64,000 nt of DNA from contig CAYZXS010000011.1 in the NCBI GenBank assembly GCA_964482495.1, positions 25,793-89,792 of the forward strand. The letters run 5' to 3'. Below the pieces are notes generated by a model. That model had not been told where the DNA came from. It searched no databases and saw nothing but the letters and a program-made list of their open reading frames with translations. Shown piece by piece: positions 37,771-45,916 of the stretch (positions are counted from its first letter, which is position 1; the number at the start of each line of letters is the position of its first letter). This DNA comes from J029 sp964482495. Lineage in GTDB: Bacteria; Planctomycetota; UBA1135. The translations under genes and the position numbers were made by a program.

Positions 37771-38615
37771 ATGGCAACCCGCAAATTAGGTAAGGGACTG
37801 GACAGTCTTCTTTCAACCCAGCACGCCAAGGAAAGCAAGCCTCAGGGCGGCGCGAGCTGGATCCCGGTCGGGAATCTGACCCCAAACCGGGTGCAGCCTC
37901 GGCAGGACCTGAAACGGGGCATGGAGCAGCTGGCCGAGTCGATTCGCCGGCACGGCATCATGCAGCCGATCGTCGTGACGGCGCTCGAGGGCGACCGATA
38001 CGAGATCCTGGCTGGAGAGCGCCGCTGGCGTGCCGCGCAAATGGCTGGCCTGAAGAGCGTTCCGGTCCTCGTCCGCGAGGCCACCCGGAGTGACGCGGAG
38101 CGCCTGGAGCTTGCCCTGATCGAGAATATCCAGCGGGAGGACCTGGATCCGATCGAGCGCGCCAAGGCCTGCCAGCGGTTGCTGGCCGATTACGAGTTGA
38201 CTCAGGAGCAGGTCGCTCAAGGCCTCGGCTTCGAGCGCTCGACCATCGCCAACCTCGTACGCCTTTTAGACCTTCCCGAGGAGATCCAGGACGCTGTTTC
38301 ACGTGAAACGATCACGGCAGGCCACGGCCGGGCGCTGCTCCGGGTCGCCGGAATGCCCGCCCAGGCCGAGCTCTTCCGAAGGGTGGTCGACGAGGACTGG
38401 TCTGTGCGGCAAACGGAGGCCGCGAGCAAGAAGGCCGCCGAGGGCAAGCTCGAGCCCGCCCACCGGCCGCGGCCCCGTCAGCCCGCCTGGCTCTCAGATC
38501 TGCAGGAGAAGATCACGCGCGGCACGGGCTTGAGGACCGAGCTCCGGCTCCACCGCCGGGGCGGGGGCCGCGTGGTCTTCCACTTCCAGGATCTGGACGA
38601 GCTCGACCGCTTCAC
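37771..38615 (+). CDS. parB: ParB/Spo0J chromosome-partitioning protein (3' end in gap)
   Basis: 281 residues visible. The start MATRKLGKGLDSLLS carries the ParA-activating basic N-terminus. The CTPase domain is present (RRHGIMQPIVVTAL, GERRWRAAQMAGL, ENIQREDLDPIE), followed by the HTH region (TQEQVAQGLGFERSTIANLVRLLDLPE). The C-terminal dimer domain runs into a scaffold gap. It loads on parS, and a parS site lies inside this gene. parA is on the opposite strand 6 kb to the left, so the pair is split. Confidence 0.95.
38295..38310. other. parS site inside parB
   Basis: TGTTTCACGTGAAACG matches the 16-bp parS consensus TGTTTCACGTGAAACA at 15 of 16 positions. It encodes AVSRET in the ParB frame. 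ParB should nucleate here. Confidence 0.95.
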
Positions 38616-38715
38616 NNNNNNNNNNNNNNNNNNNNNNNNNNNNNNNNNNNNNNNNNNNNNNNNNNNNNNNNNNNNNNNNNNNNNNNNNNNNNNNNNNNNN
38701 NNNNNNNNNNNNNNN
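38616..38715. other. Scaffold gap (100 N) between parB and the cyclophilin gene
   Basis: 100 N. It removes the 3' ends of both convergent genes. Confidence 0.99.
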
Positions 38716-39365
38716 AGCCGGCCGCTGCGCAGTAATGCCAGGAAGGCCGCACAGGCTTCGGGAGAGGCGTCCTCGTATAGACCAGCCTCGAAGTCGTAAG
38801 CATCTGTCTCGTTGACAGTTACGGTGAAGCGAATCTTGGTTCCCGTGGGCGCGGGGTTGGTGAACTCCCGTTCCGCTTCCGGGGCAAGGGCGCGATCGAC
38901 CATCGCCAGAGAGTAGGCGAAGAGGCTCTCGGGGCCGGTCTCGCCGACCAGGCGATAGCCAGACAGATCTTCGTTGCTCGCAAGGACTTGCAGCTCGCTT
39001 CGAAGGGTCCGAAGGGCCTCCAGGTCGCCGCTGTTGAGGGCGTTGGTGACGCCAGCGTGGACCACCCAGGGGTGGACGCGATCGTCGGATCGGGATCGGG
39101 AGAGCGTCTCCTCGACTCGGTCCGCCTGGAAGTGGGCCGGGTCCGCCGTGAGCTCCTGGAACAGGCTCCAGGAACCGGTCAGGTTGTCCCGCTGGTAGCG
39201 CGGCCAGAAGTGCTGGTACGAGGCGATGCCCGTAATCACCAGGAGGAGGAAGGCCAGGTAGGCCTTGTTCTCCTTGGCCCAAGTGATGGCCGGGTTCTCC
39301 GGGCTGAAGTCCGGATTGTGGGCGCCCGGCGCTTGGCGGGCCTGGTTCGGGTCGGCTGCGTTCAT
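38716..39365 (-). CDS. Membrane-anchored cyclophilin-type peptidyl-prolyl isomerase, N-terminal part
   Basis: 216 residues visible. A cytoplasmic start (MNAADPNQARQAPG) is followed by one membrane segment (AYLAFLLLVITGIASYQHFW), a helical linker, and the beginning of a cyclophilin fold (GTKIRFTVTVNETDAYDFEAGLYEDASPEACAAFLALLRSG). The last part resembles the usual strand and helix before the catalytic Arg; the catalytic part is lost in the gap. It overlaps the upstream lipoprotein gene (ATGA). PPIase assignment is moderate. Confidence 0.65.
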
Positions 39366-39781
39366 CGAGAGCGGAGCGGGGGTCGTTCGGAGCGCATTCG
39401 GAGGTCGATCCAGATCTTCTGGAAAGCCTCAGAACTGCTTTTGTCAGCGTAGTTTACGGCTACTTCGAGCCGCGAGGGGCCGTTGCGCCAGCAAGAGGCC
39501 TGAAGGTCCATTTCCCATCCATGGAGGGGGAGCCGGTCCATGAAATAGCGCTGCACGGTCTCGATGTTCCCGAGGCCCTGGTAGCGGAGGTCCCCGTGCC
39601 GGAATTCTCCGACCTCGAGGGTCGCCTCCGTCGCCCGGGTGGTCACCGGCTCGAACCCTTGGGGAATGGGCACGTCTTCCCAATGGGTGATGGCGTTCGC
39701 AGACGCCTTCTGGGAAGGGGCCGTGCAAGCCGTCGCCAGCAAAGGCAGGACGAGCAGGAACAGGAGGGTCTTGGAAGACAT
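39362..39781 (-). CDS. Small lipoprotein, unknown function
   Basis: 139 residues from ATG 39781 (MSSKTLLFLLVLPLLATAC), with a lipobox ending in Cys19, so it is probably a lipoprotein. The mature part (HWEDVPIPQGFEPVTTRATEATLEVGEFRHGDLRYQG ... YFMDRLPLHGWEMDLQAS) resembles small DUF4810/DUF799-like beta proteins only loosely; no firm family. A GAAGAGG ribosome site precedes it. It overlaps the cyclophilin gene by ATGA. Confidence 0.75.
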   Translation of the reverse strand: MSSKTLLFLLVLPLLATACTAPSQKASANAITHWEDVPIPQGFEPVTTRATEATLEVGEFRHGDLRYQGLGNIETVQRYFMDRLPLHGWEMDLQASCWRNGPSRLEVAVNYADKSSSEAFQKIWIDLRMRSERPPLRSR

Positions 39782-39921
39782 CGGACCTCTTCGTGGATTC
39801 GGGAGGACCGCCGCCACGTTCGGCGGCGCAGAGTTTATCCCTGAAAACCGATCCCCACAATGGAATGCTCAGGCGTAGGATGGCGCCACCTTCCGCCCCG
39901 GTGGCGAGAAATACCGAAAAG

Positions 39922-42123
39922 ATGAACCGAACTGTCCCCATCCTCCTTTTGGCCGGCCTGCTCGCGCCCTCAGCGACTGCCCAGCAGAGTCTCGCCGAGA
40001 CTCTCCCGAGCGAGACCGTCCTCTACCTCGAGATCCCGGACGTCAAGCAGTTCGGCGACGGCTTCGCAGGCTCCACCCTCGGCCGCATCTGGAGTGATGC
40101 GCCGATGCAGGAGTTCCTCGCTCCGGTCCTGCCGATGCTCGACGGCGCGCTCGCCCAGGCCAAGATGGGCATGGAAGCCCAAGGCATCCCCGGCGCCCTG
40201 CTCGACCCCGCTAGCTATGGGCGGATCGAATGCGGATTCGCCTTCGGCGCCCTCGACCCGGCCACCGGGCCGGACATGGTGATGGGGGCCCGGTTGGGCT
40301 TCCACGACGCCGAGCTGGCCAACGGCGTCTACGGCATGCTGAGCGGCCTGCTCGCCATGCAGGGCGGCGAGGTCACCGAGACCGGCGTCAGCATCCAAGA
40401 GGGCCCGATGACCCTGAGCCTGAGCCTGCAGGGCTCGACCCTGGCCATCGATGGCCGCAAGGGCATGGCCGAGGCCACTGGCTCGCTGTCCCAGGCGCCC
40501 GGCTTCGTGGCCGCCCGGAGCACCCTCTCGAACGGCCAGGCCTTCGTCCACATCGACATCTCGCAGGCGATGGGCTTCCTCAACCAGGTCCTGCCCATGG
40601 CTCCGCCCGAGGTGCAGGCCATGGCCCCGATGCTGATCAGCGGCATCGGCCTCGACTCGATCGGCGCCATGAGCTTCACCACCGGTTGGAAGGGTGGGGA
40701 GAGCTTCGGCGAAGGCGTGATCTCCTTCGGTCCGGGCGGCCCCTCCGGGCTGGTCGGCGTCGGCCTCGCCGACGGCTCCGCCGCCAACGCCGCGCTGGCC
40801 GAGTACGTGCCGGCGAACGCCAACAGCTTCAGCATCGGCAGCGCCGACTTCAACGCCGTCTGGGCCTTCGTCACCAACACCGCCGATCAGATGATCACCA
40901 TGGCGGAAGCGCAGGGCGAGGTCATCGACCGCAGCATGCCCGAGCTGGCCTGGCTCTACGGCGAGGACCGCGGCACCTACGACAAGGCCTTCGCGGCCAT
41001 CGGGCCCGACGCCTTCTCCTGGGCCAAGGCTGAATTCAGCATGGCCGGCGGCGGCGGCGCCGGCGGCACCTTCATCCGGGTGCAGGACGTCGACGCGGTC
41101 CGCGCCATGTTCGCGGGCGTCATGCCGCAGCTGCAGAAGATGCTCGACGAGGTCGAGGCCGTCGACCTGTTGGTCAAGTCGGCCACCGACCGGAAGAAGG
41201 ACGCCGAGGGCAACTGGACCACCGTCAAGCTCGGGGAGTACTACCAGGTGCGCCTGAACCTGAGCGCCCTGCCGATCCCGGCGGAGGTCCAGATGCAGAT
41301 GTCGATGATGGCCAGCGCCATCCCGCAGCCTGCCTTCGGCATCACCGACGACGGCTGGCTGGTGTTCTCGATGAACGGCAGCTCCGGCGTGCGCAAGGCG
41401 ATGAAGAGCGGCGTCTCCAAGCCGGAGGAGAACATCCTCAGCAACGCGGAAGCCGCCGACTTCCTCGGCCGCGTGCCGGAGAACGCCGGCTCGCTGCGCT
41501 GGAGCGACCCGCGCCCGGTCATCGCCGGCGCGGTCACCATGGTCAAGGGCATCCTGCCCATGATCGCCGCGCAGGCCGGCGACCAGATCCCGGTCGACTT
41601 CGACCTCCTGCCGGGACCGGACGACTTCACCAAGCACATCCGGACCTCCGAAGCGGTCAGCTGGTTCGACGGCAGCAGCATCCGCATGGCCAGCGTCGGC
41701 AGCTTCGACGGCGGCGATGCGATGGTCTTCGTCGGCATGGGCGTCGCCGCCCTGGCCGGCACCCAGACCATGATGGCGAGCTCCGCTCCTGAGCCCCTCA
41801 TGGCGGAGGAGTTCGAGGTCATGGAGCCGATCGACGCCGGCGACCCCGCCGGCGCCACCACCATGGAGCTGCTGCGGCTAGACACCGGCCTCATGCTCTA
41901 CTCGGCGGTCAACGGCAAGTACCCGGACAGCCTCGAGCAGCTGCTGCTGCCGCAAGAGGACTGGGAGGACGGCTTCCTGTCCGAGAAGGAGCTGGGCGTC
42001 GTGGCAGACGGCTGGGGCAACGCCTTCCTCTACTCGACCGCCGGGGAGTCCTACAAGCTCTACTCCTGCGGCCCGAACGGCGTCGACGACGGCGGCGCGG
42101 GCGACGACCTCACGGTTGAATAA
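39922..42123 (+). CDS. Large secreted protein with a GspG-like C-terminus
   Basis: 733 residues. The signal peptide is MNRTVPILLLAGLLAPSATA. The body is a DUF3352-like repeat of alpha/beta units (SETVLYLEIPDVKQFGDGFAGSTLGRIW; GFHDAELANGVYGMLSGLLAMQGGEVTETG; DAFSWAKAEFSMAGGGGAGG). The last 80 residues (LDTGLMLYSAVNGKYPDSLEQLL ... DGWGNAFLYS ... YKLYSCGPNGVDDGG) resemble the C-terminal domain of type II pseudopilin GspG without its N-terminal prepilin helix. Exported or outer-envelope location is likely. It is first in a plus-strand operon. Confidence 0.8.
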   Translation: MNRTVPILLLAGLLAPSATAQQSLAETLPSETVLYLEIPDVKQFGDGFAGSTLGRIWSDAPMQEFLAPVLPMLDGALAQAKMGMEAQGIPGALLDPASYGRIECGFAFGALDPATGPDMVMGARLGFHDAELANGVYGMLSGLLAMQGGEVTETGVSIQEGPMTLSLSLQGSTLAIDGRKGMAEATGSLSQAPGFVAARSTLSNGQAFVHIDISQAMGFLNQVLPMAPPEVQAMAPMLISGIGLDSIGAMSFTTGWKGGESFGEGVISFGPGGPSGLVGVGLADGSAANAALAEYVPANANSFSIGSADFNAVWAFVTNTADQMITMAEAQGEVIDRSMPELAWLYGEDRGTYDKAFAAIGPDAFSWAKAEFSMAGGGGAGGTFIRVQDVDAVRAMFAGVMPQLQKMLDEVEAVDLLVKSATDRKKDAEGNWTTVKLGEYYQVRLNLSALPIPAEVQMQMSMMASAIPQPAFGITDDGWLVFSMNGSSGVRKAMKSGVSKPEENILSNAEAADFLGRVPENAGSLRWSDPRPVIAGAVTMVKGILPMIAAQAGDQIPVDFDLLPGPDDFTKHIRTSEAVSWFDGSSIRMASVGSFDGGDAMVFVGMGVAALAGTQTMMASSAPEPLMAEEFEVMEPIDAGDPAGATTMELLRLDTGLMLYSAVNGKYPDSLEQLLLPQEDWEDGFLSEKELGVVADGWGNAFLYSTAGESYKLYSCGPNGVDDGGAGDDLTVE

Positions 42124-43162
42124 GCCCATCCTGGGCTTCGTCTTGAGCGCGGCGCTCCTGGCTCTGCCGGGGGCGCCGCCGCTCCTTGCCCAGGCTCCGG
42201 CGTCCGACCTCGCGCGCGGCGCCGGCCAAGGCTTCGAGTGGACCGCCCCTGACGGTCTGGCCGACCTCGCCGGCCGCTACCAGGACGAGATCGACGGCAT
42301 CCTGCGCGACGCGCGCGCCTGGACCGGCCTCCCGCCCGACCCGCGGCCCTTCCGGATCGAGTGGGTGGGCGACCGCGAGGACCTGGCCAAGGCCCTGCGC
42401 GTGCGCGAGCTGCCGGGCTGGTACGCCGCGGTCGCGGTGCCCAGCGAGCGCCGGCTGGTGATCGCTACCGAGATCGCCGGCAGCGAGGCGCGGCTGATGT
42501 CGACGGTGCGCCATGAGCTGATGCACCTGGCCATGGCCGACCTCGGCCCCGATGCCTGGTCGCGCTTGCCGTCCTGGTTCCACGAGGGCTGCGCCGAGGT
42601 CTTCGCCGGCGAGGTCTACCTCGGCGAGCTCGGGGTGTCGCTGTCCTGGCGCGCGGTGCTGGGCGACCTCGACCTGCTGATGGAGTACCGCGACGGCTTC
42701 CCCGACAGCGCCGCCGACGCCGCGGTCGGCTACGCCCTCGGTGAGCGCTTCGTGTCGACCTTCCTCCGCCACCACCGCTTACCCGAGCTCCAGGACGTCC
42801 TGGCCCGGGTGCGGGCCGGCGACAGCCTCGACCGCGCCCTGATCGAGGTCACCGGCATGGGCGTGGTCGACCACGAGGAGCGGATGCGCGAGGAGCTGGT
42901 CAACGCCTCCGGGTTGCTCGGCGAGATCTACCCGCAGATCTTCCTCGGCCTAGCCTTGTTCATGGTCCTCGTCTTCCCCTTCGTCCGCGCGGCCCGTCGC
43001 CGCCGTCGCGAGGAGCTCGAGGATCGCTGGGAGCGCGAGGACCACGTCGAGGATCTGGATCCTGTGCTGGCAACGGGGCAGTGGCGGCGGGTAAAAATAG
43101 ACGCGGAAGACCAGGCCGAGGACGCCGAAGCCTGGGACGACTGGGACGACGAAGAGTTTTGA
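42116..43162 (+). CDS. Secreted zinc metallopeptidase (MA/gluzincin type) with C-terminal membrane anchor
   Basis: 348 residues from a TTG that overlaps the previous stop by 8 bases. A signal peptide (MNKPILGFVLSAALLALPG) comes first. The zinc motif is HELMH (His133, Glu134, His137) and a downstream Glu lies in WFHEGCAEVF, as in peptidase-MA proteins. A membrane segment near residues 285-305 (IFLGLALFMVLVFPFV) is followed by a long charged tail ending DDWDDEEF. It is likely anchored in the inner membrane with the protease outside. Substrate unknown. Confidence 0.85.
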   Translation: MNKPILGFVLSAALLALPGAPPLLAQAPASDLARGAGQGFEWTAPDGLADLAGRYQDEIDGILRDARAWTGLPPDPRPFRIEWVGDREDLAKALRVRELPGWYAAVAVPSERRLVIATEIAGSEARLMSTVRHELMHLAMADLGPDAWSRLPSWFHEGCAEVFAGEVYLGELGVSLSWRAVLGDLDLLMEYRDGFPDSAADAAVGYALGERFVSTFLRHHRLPELQDVLARVRAGDSLDRALIEVTGMGVVDHEERMREELVNASGLLGEIYPQIFLGLALFMVLVFPFVRAARRRRREELEDRWEREDHVEDLDPVLATGQWRRVKIDAEDQAEDAEAWDDWDDEEF

Positions 43163-43887
43163 GCGCCAAAGCCCGCCCGCTCCGCAAGCGCTTGTTGCGC
43201 CGGTCCAGCTCCGCGTTCGCGCGCGCCTTCGGTCCGCTGCTGTTGAGGGCGCTGGCGCGGACCTGGCGCGTGCGCCGGCTGGGCGCCGAGCAGTCGATCG
43301 ACTCCGATCGGTCGCTGACCTTCGGCCTGTGGCACGAGAACATCCCGACCGGGGTGGCGCTCCATCGGCGCCGCAGCCTCACGGTGATGATCAGCAGCCA
43401 CCGCGACGGCGAGCTCATCACCCGCATCGTCGAGAGGCTCGGCTTCCGCACCGCCCGCGGCTCGAGCTCCCGCGGCGGCAGCCAGGCGCTGCGCGAGATG
43501 CTGCGCTCCGCCAAGGAGACCCGCGGCCTGGTGGTCACCCCGGACGGCCCGCGCGGACCGGCCTACTCGATCGCCCCTGGCGTCCTCTTCGTCGCCGGAG
43601 CTACCGGCCGCCCCCTGATCGCCACCGGCTTCGCCGCCTCCCGCGCCTGGCGCGCGGGTTCCTGGGACCGCATGATCCTCCCCAAGCCCTTCTCCAAGGT
43701 CGTGATCGCCTACGCCGAGGACCTCGAGGTCCCGCGCCAGGCGATGCGCGACGAGTCGGCGCAGGCCGAGTACCTCTCGCAGCTCACGGAGCGCTTCGCG
43801 GCCGCCCACGCCGCCGCGGCCGCCGAGCTGCAGCGCTGGACCGGAGCCCCGGGCTGCGTCGGCGGACCGGCGGAGGCGGCGGCGTGA
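43159..43887 (+). CDS. DUF374 lysophospholipid acyltransferase-family protein
   Basis: 242 residues from a TTG overlapping the metallopeptidase stop (TTGA). Family blocks: FGLWHENIP, SLTVMISSHRDGELITRIVERLGFRTARGSSSRGGSQALREM and GLVVTPDGPRGPAY. The DUF374 group is related to LPLAT enzymes, with the histidine in the LWHE block as the probable catalytic residue. It may acylate a lipid or a Kdo-related acceptor. It overlaps RNase HIII downstream (GTGA). Confidence 0.88.
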   Translation: MSAKARPLRKRLLRRSSSAFARAFGPLLLRALARTWRVRRLGAEQSIDSDRSLTFGLWHENIPTGVALHRRRSLTVMISSHRDGELITRIVERLGFRTARGSSSRGGSQALREMLRSAKETRGLVVTPDGPRGPAYSIAPGVLFVAGATGRPLIATGFAASRAWRAGSWDRMILPKPFSKVVIAYAEDLEVPRQAMRDESAQAEYLSQLTERFAAAHAAAAAELQRWTGAPGCVGGPAEAAA

Positions 43888-44858
43888 GCGGCGGCGCCAC
43901 TCTGGTCCTGAAGCTGGACGCCGCGGCCGGCGCCAAGCTCTCTGACGCCCTGACCCAGGCCGGCTACGAGTTCCGGTCGGTCGCCTACGCGCGCTTCCAG
44001 GCCCGCGGCGAAGGCGTCGTCGCCACGCTCTACGACAGCGGCAAGCTGGTGATGCAGGGGCGCGAGGTGCAGATGTGGGCCGAACGCTACCTCGGCCCGC
44101 GCGCGGCCGCCCAGGCAACCGGCAGCCGGAAGAGCAACGGCGGCGAGAACGGCAACGGCAACGGCAAGCGCGGCGGCCTGAGCGCCGACGAGGAGCAGCG
44201 CCTGGCCAAGCTGCCGGAGCAGGCCGTCGGCTCCGACGAGGCCGGCAAGGGCGACACCTTCGGGCCGATGGTGGTCTGCGCCATGGCCGTGACCGAAGAC
44301 AGCGCCGTCGCGCTACGGGAGGCCGGGGTCTGCGACTCCAAGCGCCTCACCGACGTCCGCATCCGCACCCTCGCCACCTGGCTGCGCCAGGAGTACCCGC
44401 ACGCCGAGCGCCTCGCGGGCCCCGACGAGTACAACCAGCTCCACCGCGACCACGGCGGCAACGTCAACCGGCTGCTGACGACCATGCACTGCGAGGTGCT
44501 GCAGAAGCTGGGCCAGCGCACCGGCATCGAGGCCTTCATCGTCGACCGCTTCGGAGCCGACTCGCCGGTCAAGCGCCAGCTCAGCCGCGAGGCTCCGAGC
44601 GCCAAGATCTACGAGGTCCCGCGCGCCGAGGTCCACCCGGCCGTCGCCGGCGCTTCAATCCTGGCCCGCGACCGCTTCCTCGAGGGGCTGGAGCGGCTGA
44701 GCGAGATCATGGCCGTCGACCTGCCGCGCGGCAGCGGCGCGCCGGTGCCGCCGGCGCTGCGACGCTTCCTCGAGATCCACGGCCCCGAACAGCTCGGCCG
44801 CGTCGCCAAGCTCCACTTCAAGAACGTGCAAGCGGCCGTCGACCGCCACCTGCGATGA
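43884..44858 (+). CDS. rnhC: Ribonuclease HIII
   Basis: 324 residues, GTG start. The N-terminal TBP-like substrate-binding domain (LVLKLDAAAGAKLSDALTQAGY ... YDSGKLVMQGREVQMWA) is characteristic of RNase HIII rather than HII. A Gly/Asn-rich linker (about 80-95) follows, then the catalytic domain with GSDEAGKGDTFGP, VCDSKRLTD and FIVDRFGAD. It removes RNA from RNA/DNA hybrids. It is coupled by GTGA and ATGA overlaps to its neighbours. Confidence 0.94.
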   Translation: MSGGATLVLKLDAAAGAKLSDALTQAGYEFRSVAYARFQARGEGVVATLYDSGKLVMQGREVQMWAERYLGPRAAAQATGSRKSNGGENGNGNGKRGGLSADEEQRLAKLPEQAVGSDEAGKGDTFGPMVVCAMAVTEDSAVALREAGVCDSKRLTDVRIRTLATWLRQEYPHAERLAGPDEYNQLHRDHGGNVNRLLTTMHCEVLQKLGQRTGIEAFIVDRFGADSPVKRQLSREAPSAKIYEVPRAEVHPAVAGASILARDRFLEGLERLSEIMAVDLPRGSGAPVPPALRRFLEIHGPEQLGRVAKLHFKNVQAAVDRHLR

Positions 44859-45415
44859 GCATCCCCCCGAACGAACCTACCGCTCCGCCCGCCCGCGCCC
44901 ACGACCACGAGGAGCGGCCCTTCGTGCCGCTCGGCGTCTGCGTGCTGGCCGTCAGCGACACCCGCGACCTGCAGTCGGACGCCTCCGGAGCCTACCTCGC
45001 TGAGACCCTCGCCGGCGCCGGCCACCGCCTGGTCGAGCGCGACCTGGTGCGTGATGAGGTGGCGCTGATCCAGGCCAAGCTGAAGGGCTGGACCGCCGAC
45101 CCGGCGGTGCACGCGGTCATCGTCACCGGCGGCACCGGCCTGTTCGCCCGCGACGTCAGCCCCGAGGCGGTCGAGCCGCTGTTCGACAAGCGCATGCCCG
45201 GCTTCGGCGAGATGTTCCGCATGCTCAGCTGGGAGGAGATCGGCACCGCCACCCTCGAGTCGCGCGCCTGCGCCGGCGTCATCGACCGCACCGTGGTGTT
45301 CGTGATCCCCGGCTCGCGCGGCGCCTGCCGCACCGCCCTCGAGAAGCTGATCTTGCCGCAGCTCGACTCGCGCACCCGGCCGTGCTCGATCGGCGGCATG
45401 ATCGACCGGCTCTAG
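44855..45415 (+). CDS. moaB: MoaB/Mog-type molybdopterin adenylyltransferase
   Basis: 186 residues. The MoCF fold has GVCVLAVSDTRDLQSDASG, the molybdopterin-binding VIVTGGTGLFARDVSPEAVEPLF, SWEEIGTATLESRACAG and VIPGSRGACRTALEKLILPQL, very close to MoaB. It activates molybdopterin with ATP before metal insertion. It is last in the operon 39922-45415 and convergent with tatA/B. Its presence fits a cell that uses molybdoenzymes, of which a truncated one lies at 512-1432. Confidence 0.93.
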   Translation: MSIPPNEPTAPPARAHDHEERPFVPLGVCVLAVSDTRDLQSDASGAYLAETLAGAGHRLVERDLVRDEVALIQAKLKGWTADPAVHAVIVTGGTGLFARDVSPEAVEPLFDKRMPGFGEMFRMLSWEEIGTATLESRACAGVIDRTVVFVIPGSRGACRTALEKLILPQLDSRTRPCSIGGMIDRL

Positions 45416-45433
45416 GCGGACGGGAACGCGGGG

Positions 45434-45916
45434 TCAGCCGGCGGAGGCCGGCGAGTCGTCACCGTCGTCCGATCCGGGGTCTGCAGCCTCCCCGGGGGCA
45501 TCCGCGAGATCCGCCGCTCGCTGCCGGTTGGGTGAAGTCGTCCGCTCCACCGGCCCGTCGTCCTTGGGCGCGTCATCGCCGGCCATATCCGGCTCCGTCG
45601 GAGCGACGCTTTCCGCGGGCTCCGCGGCTTCGGGGTCGGCGCCCTCCTCCTCCTTTCGGTCCCCCGGCCACGGCTGATAAGGCGGCGTGTTCAGATCCAC
45701 CACCGGCTTGGCCTGCTCGACCTCGCGCTTGAGGTCGCGGATGGTCTCGTCGATCCCGGTCTCGCGCCGCAGGTCATTGACCGAGCGGCGCAGCTTGAAG
45801 AAGGTGCGGCCGATGTCCTTCGCCACCTCGGGCAGCTTGCCGCCGAACAGCAGCAGCCCGATGAGCAGGGCGACGAGCAGCTCGCCGCCGGACGGGAGGA
45901 TCGCGAACACGCTCAC
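45434..45916 (-). CDS. Twin-arginine translocase TatA/TatB-like protein
   Basis: 160 residues, GTG start. One N-terminal membrane helix (ELLVALLIGLLLFGG) is followed by the FGGKLPEVAKDIGRTFFKLRRSVNDLRRE amphipathic helix of the TatA/B family. A Glu/Pro/Asp-rich tail follows. The length fits TatB rather than TatA. It is the last gene of the LPS-transport operon (GTGA overlap with lptD), an unusual place for a Tat component. Confidence 0.85.
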   Translation of the reverse strand: MSVFAILPSGGELLVALLIGLLLFGGKLPEVAKDIGRTFFKLRRSVNDLRRETGIDETIRDLKREVEQAKPVVDLNTPPYQPWPGDRKEEEGADPEAAEPAESVAPTEPDMAGDDAPKDDGPVERTTSPNRQRAADLADAPGEAADPGSDDGDDSPASAG

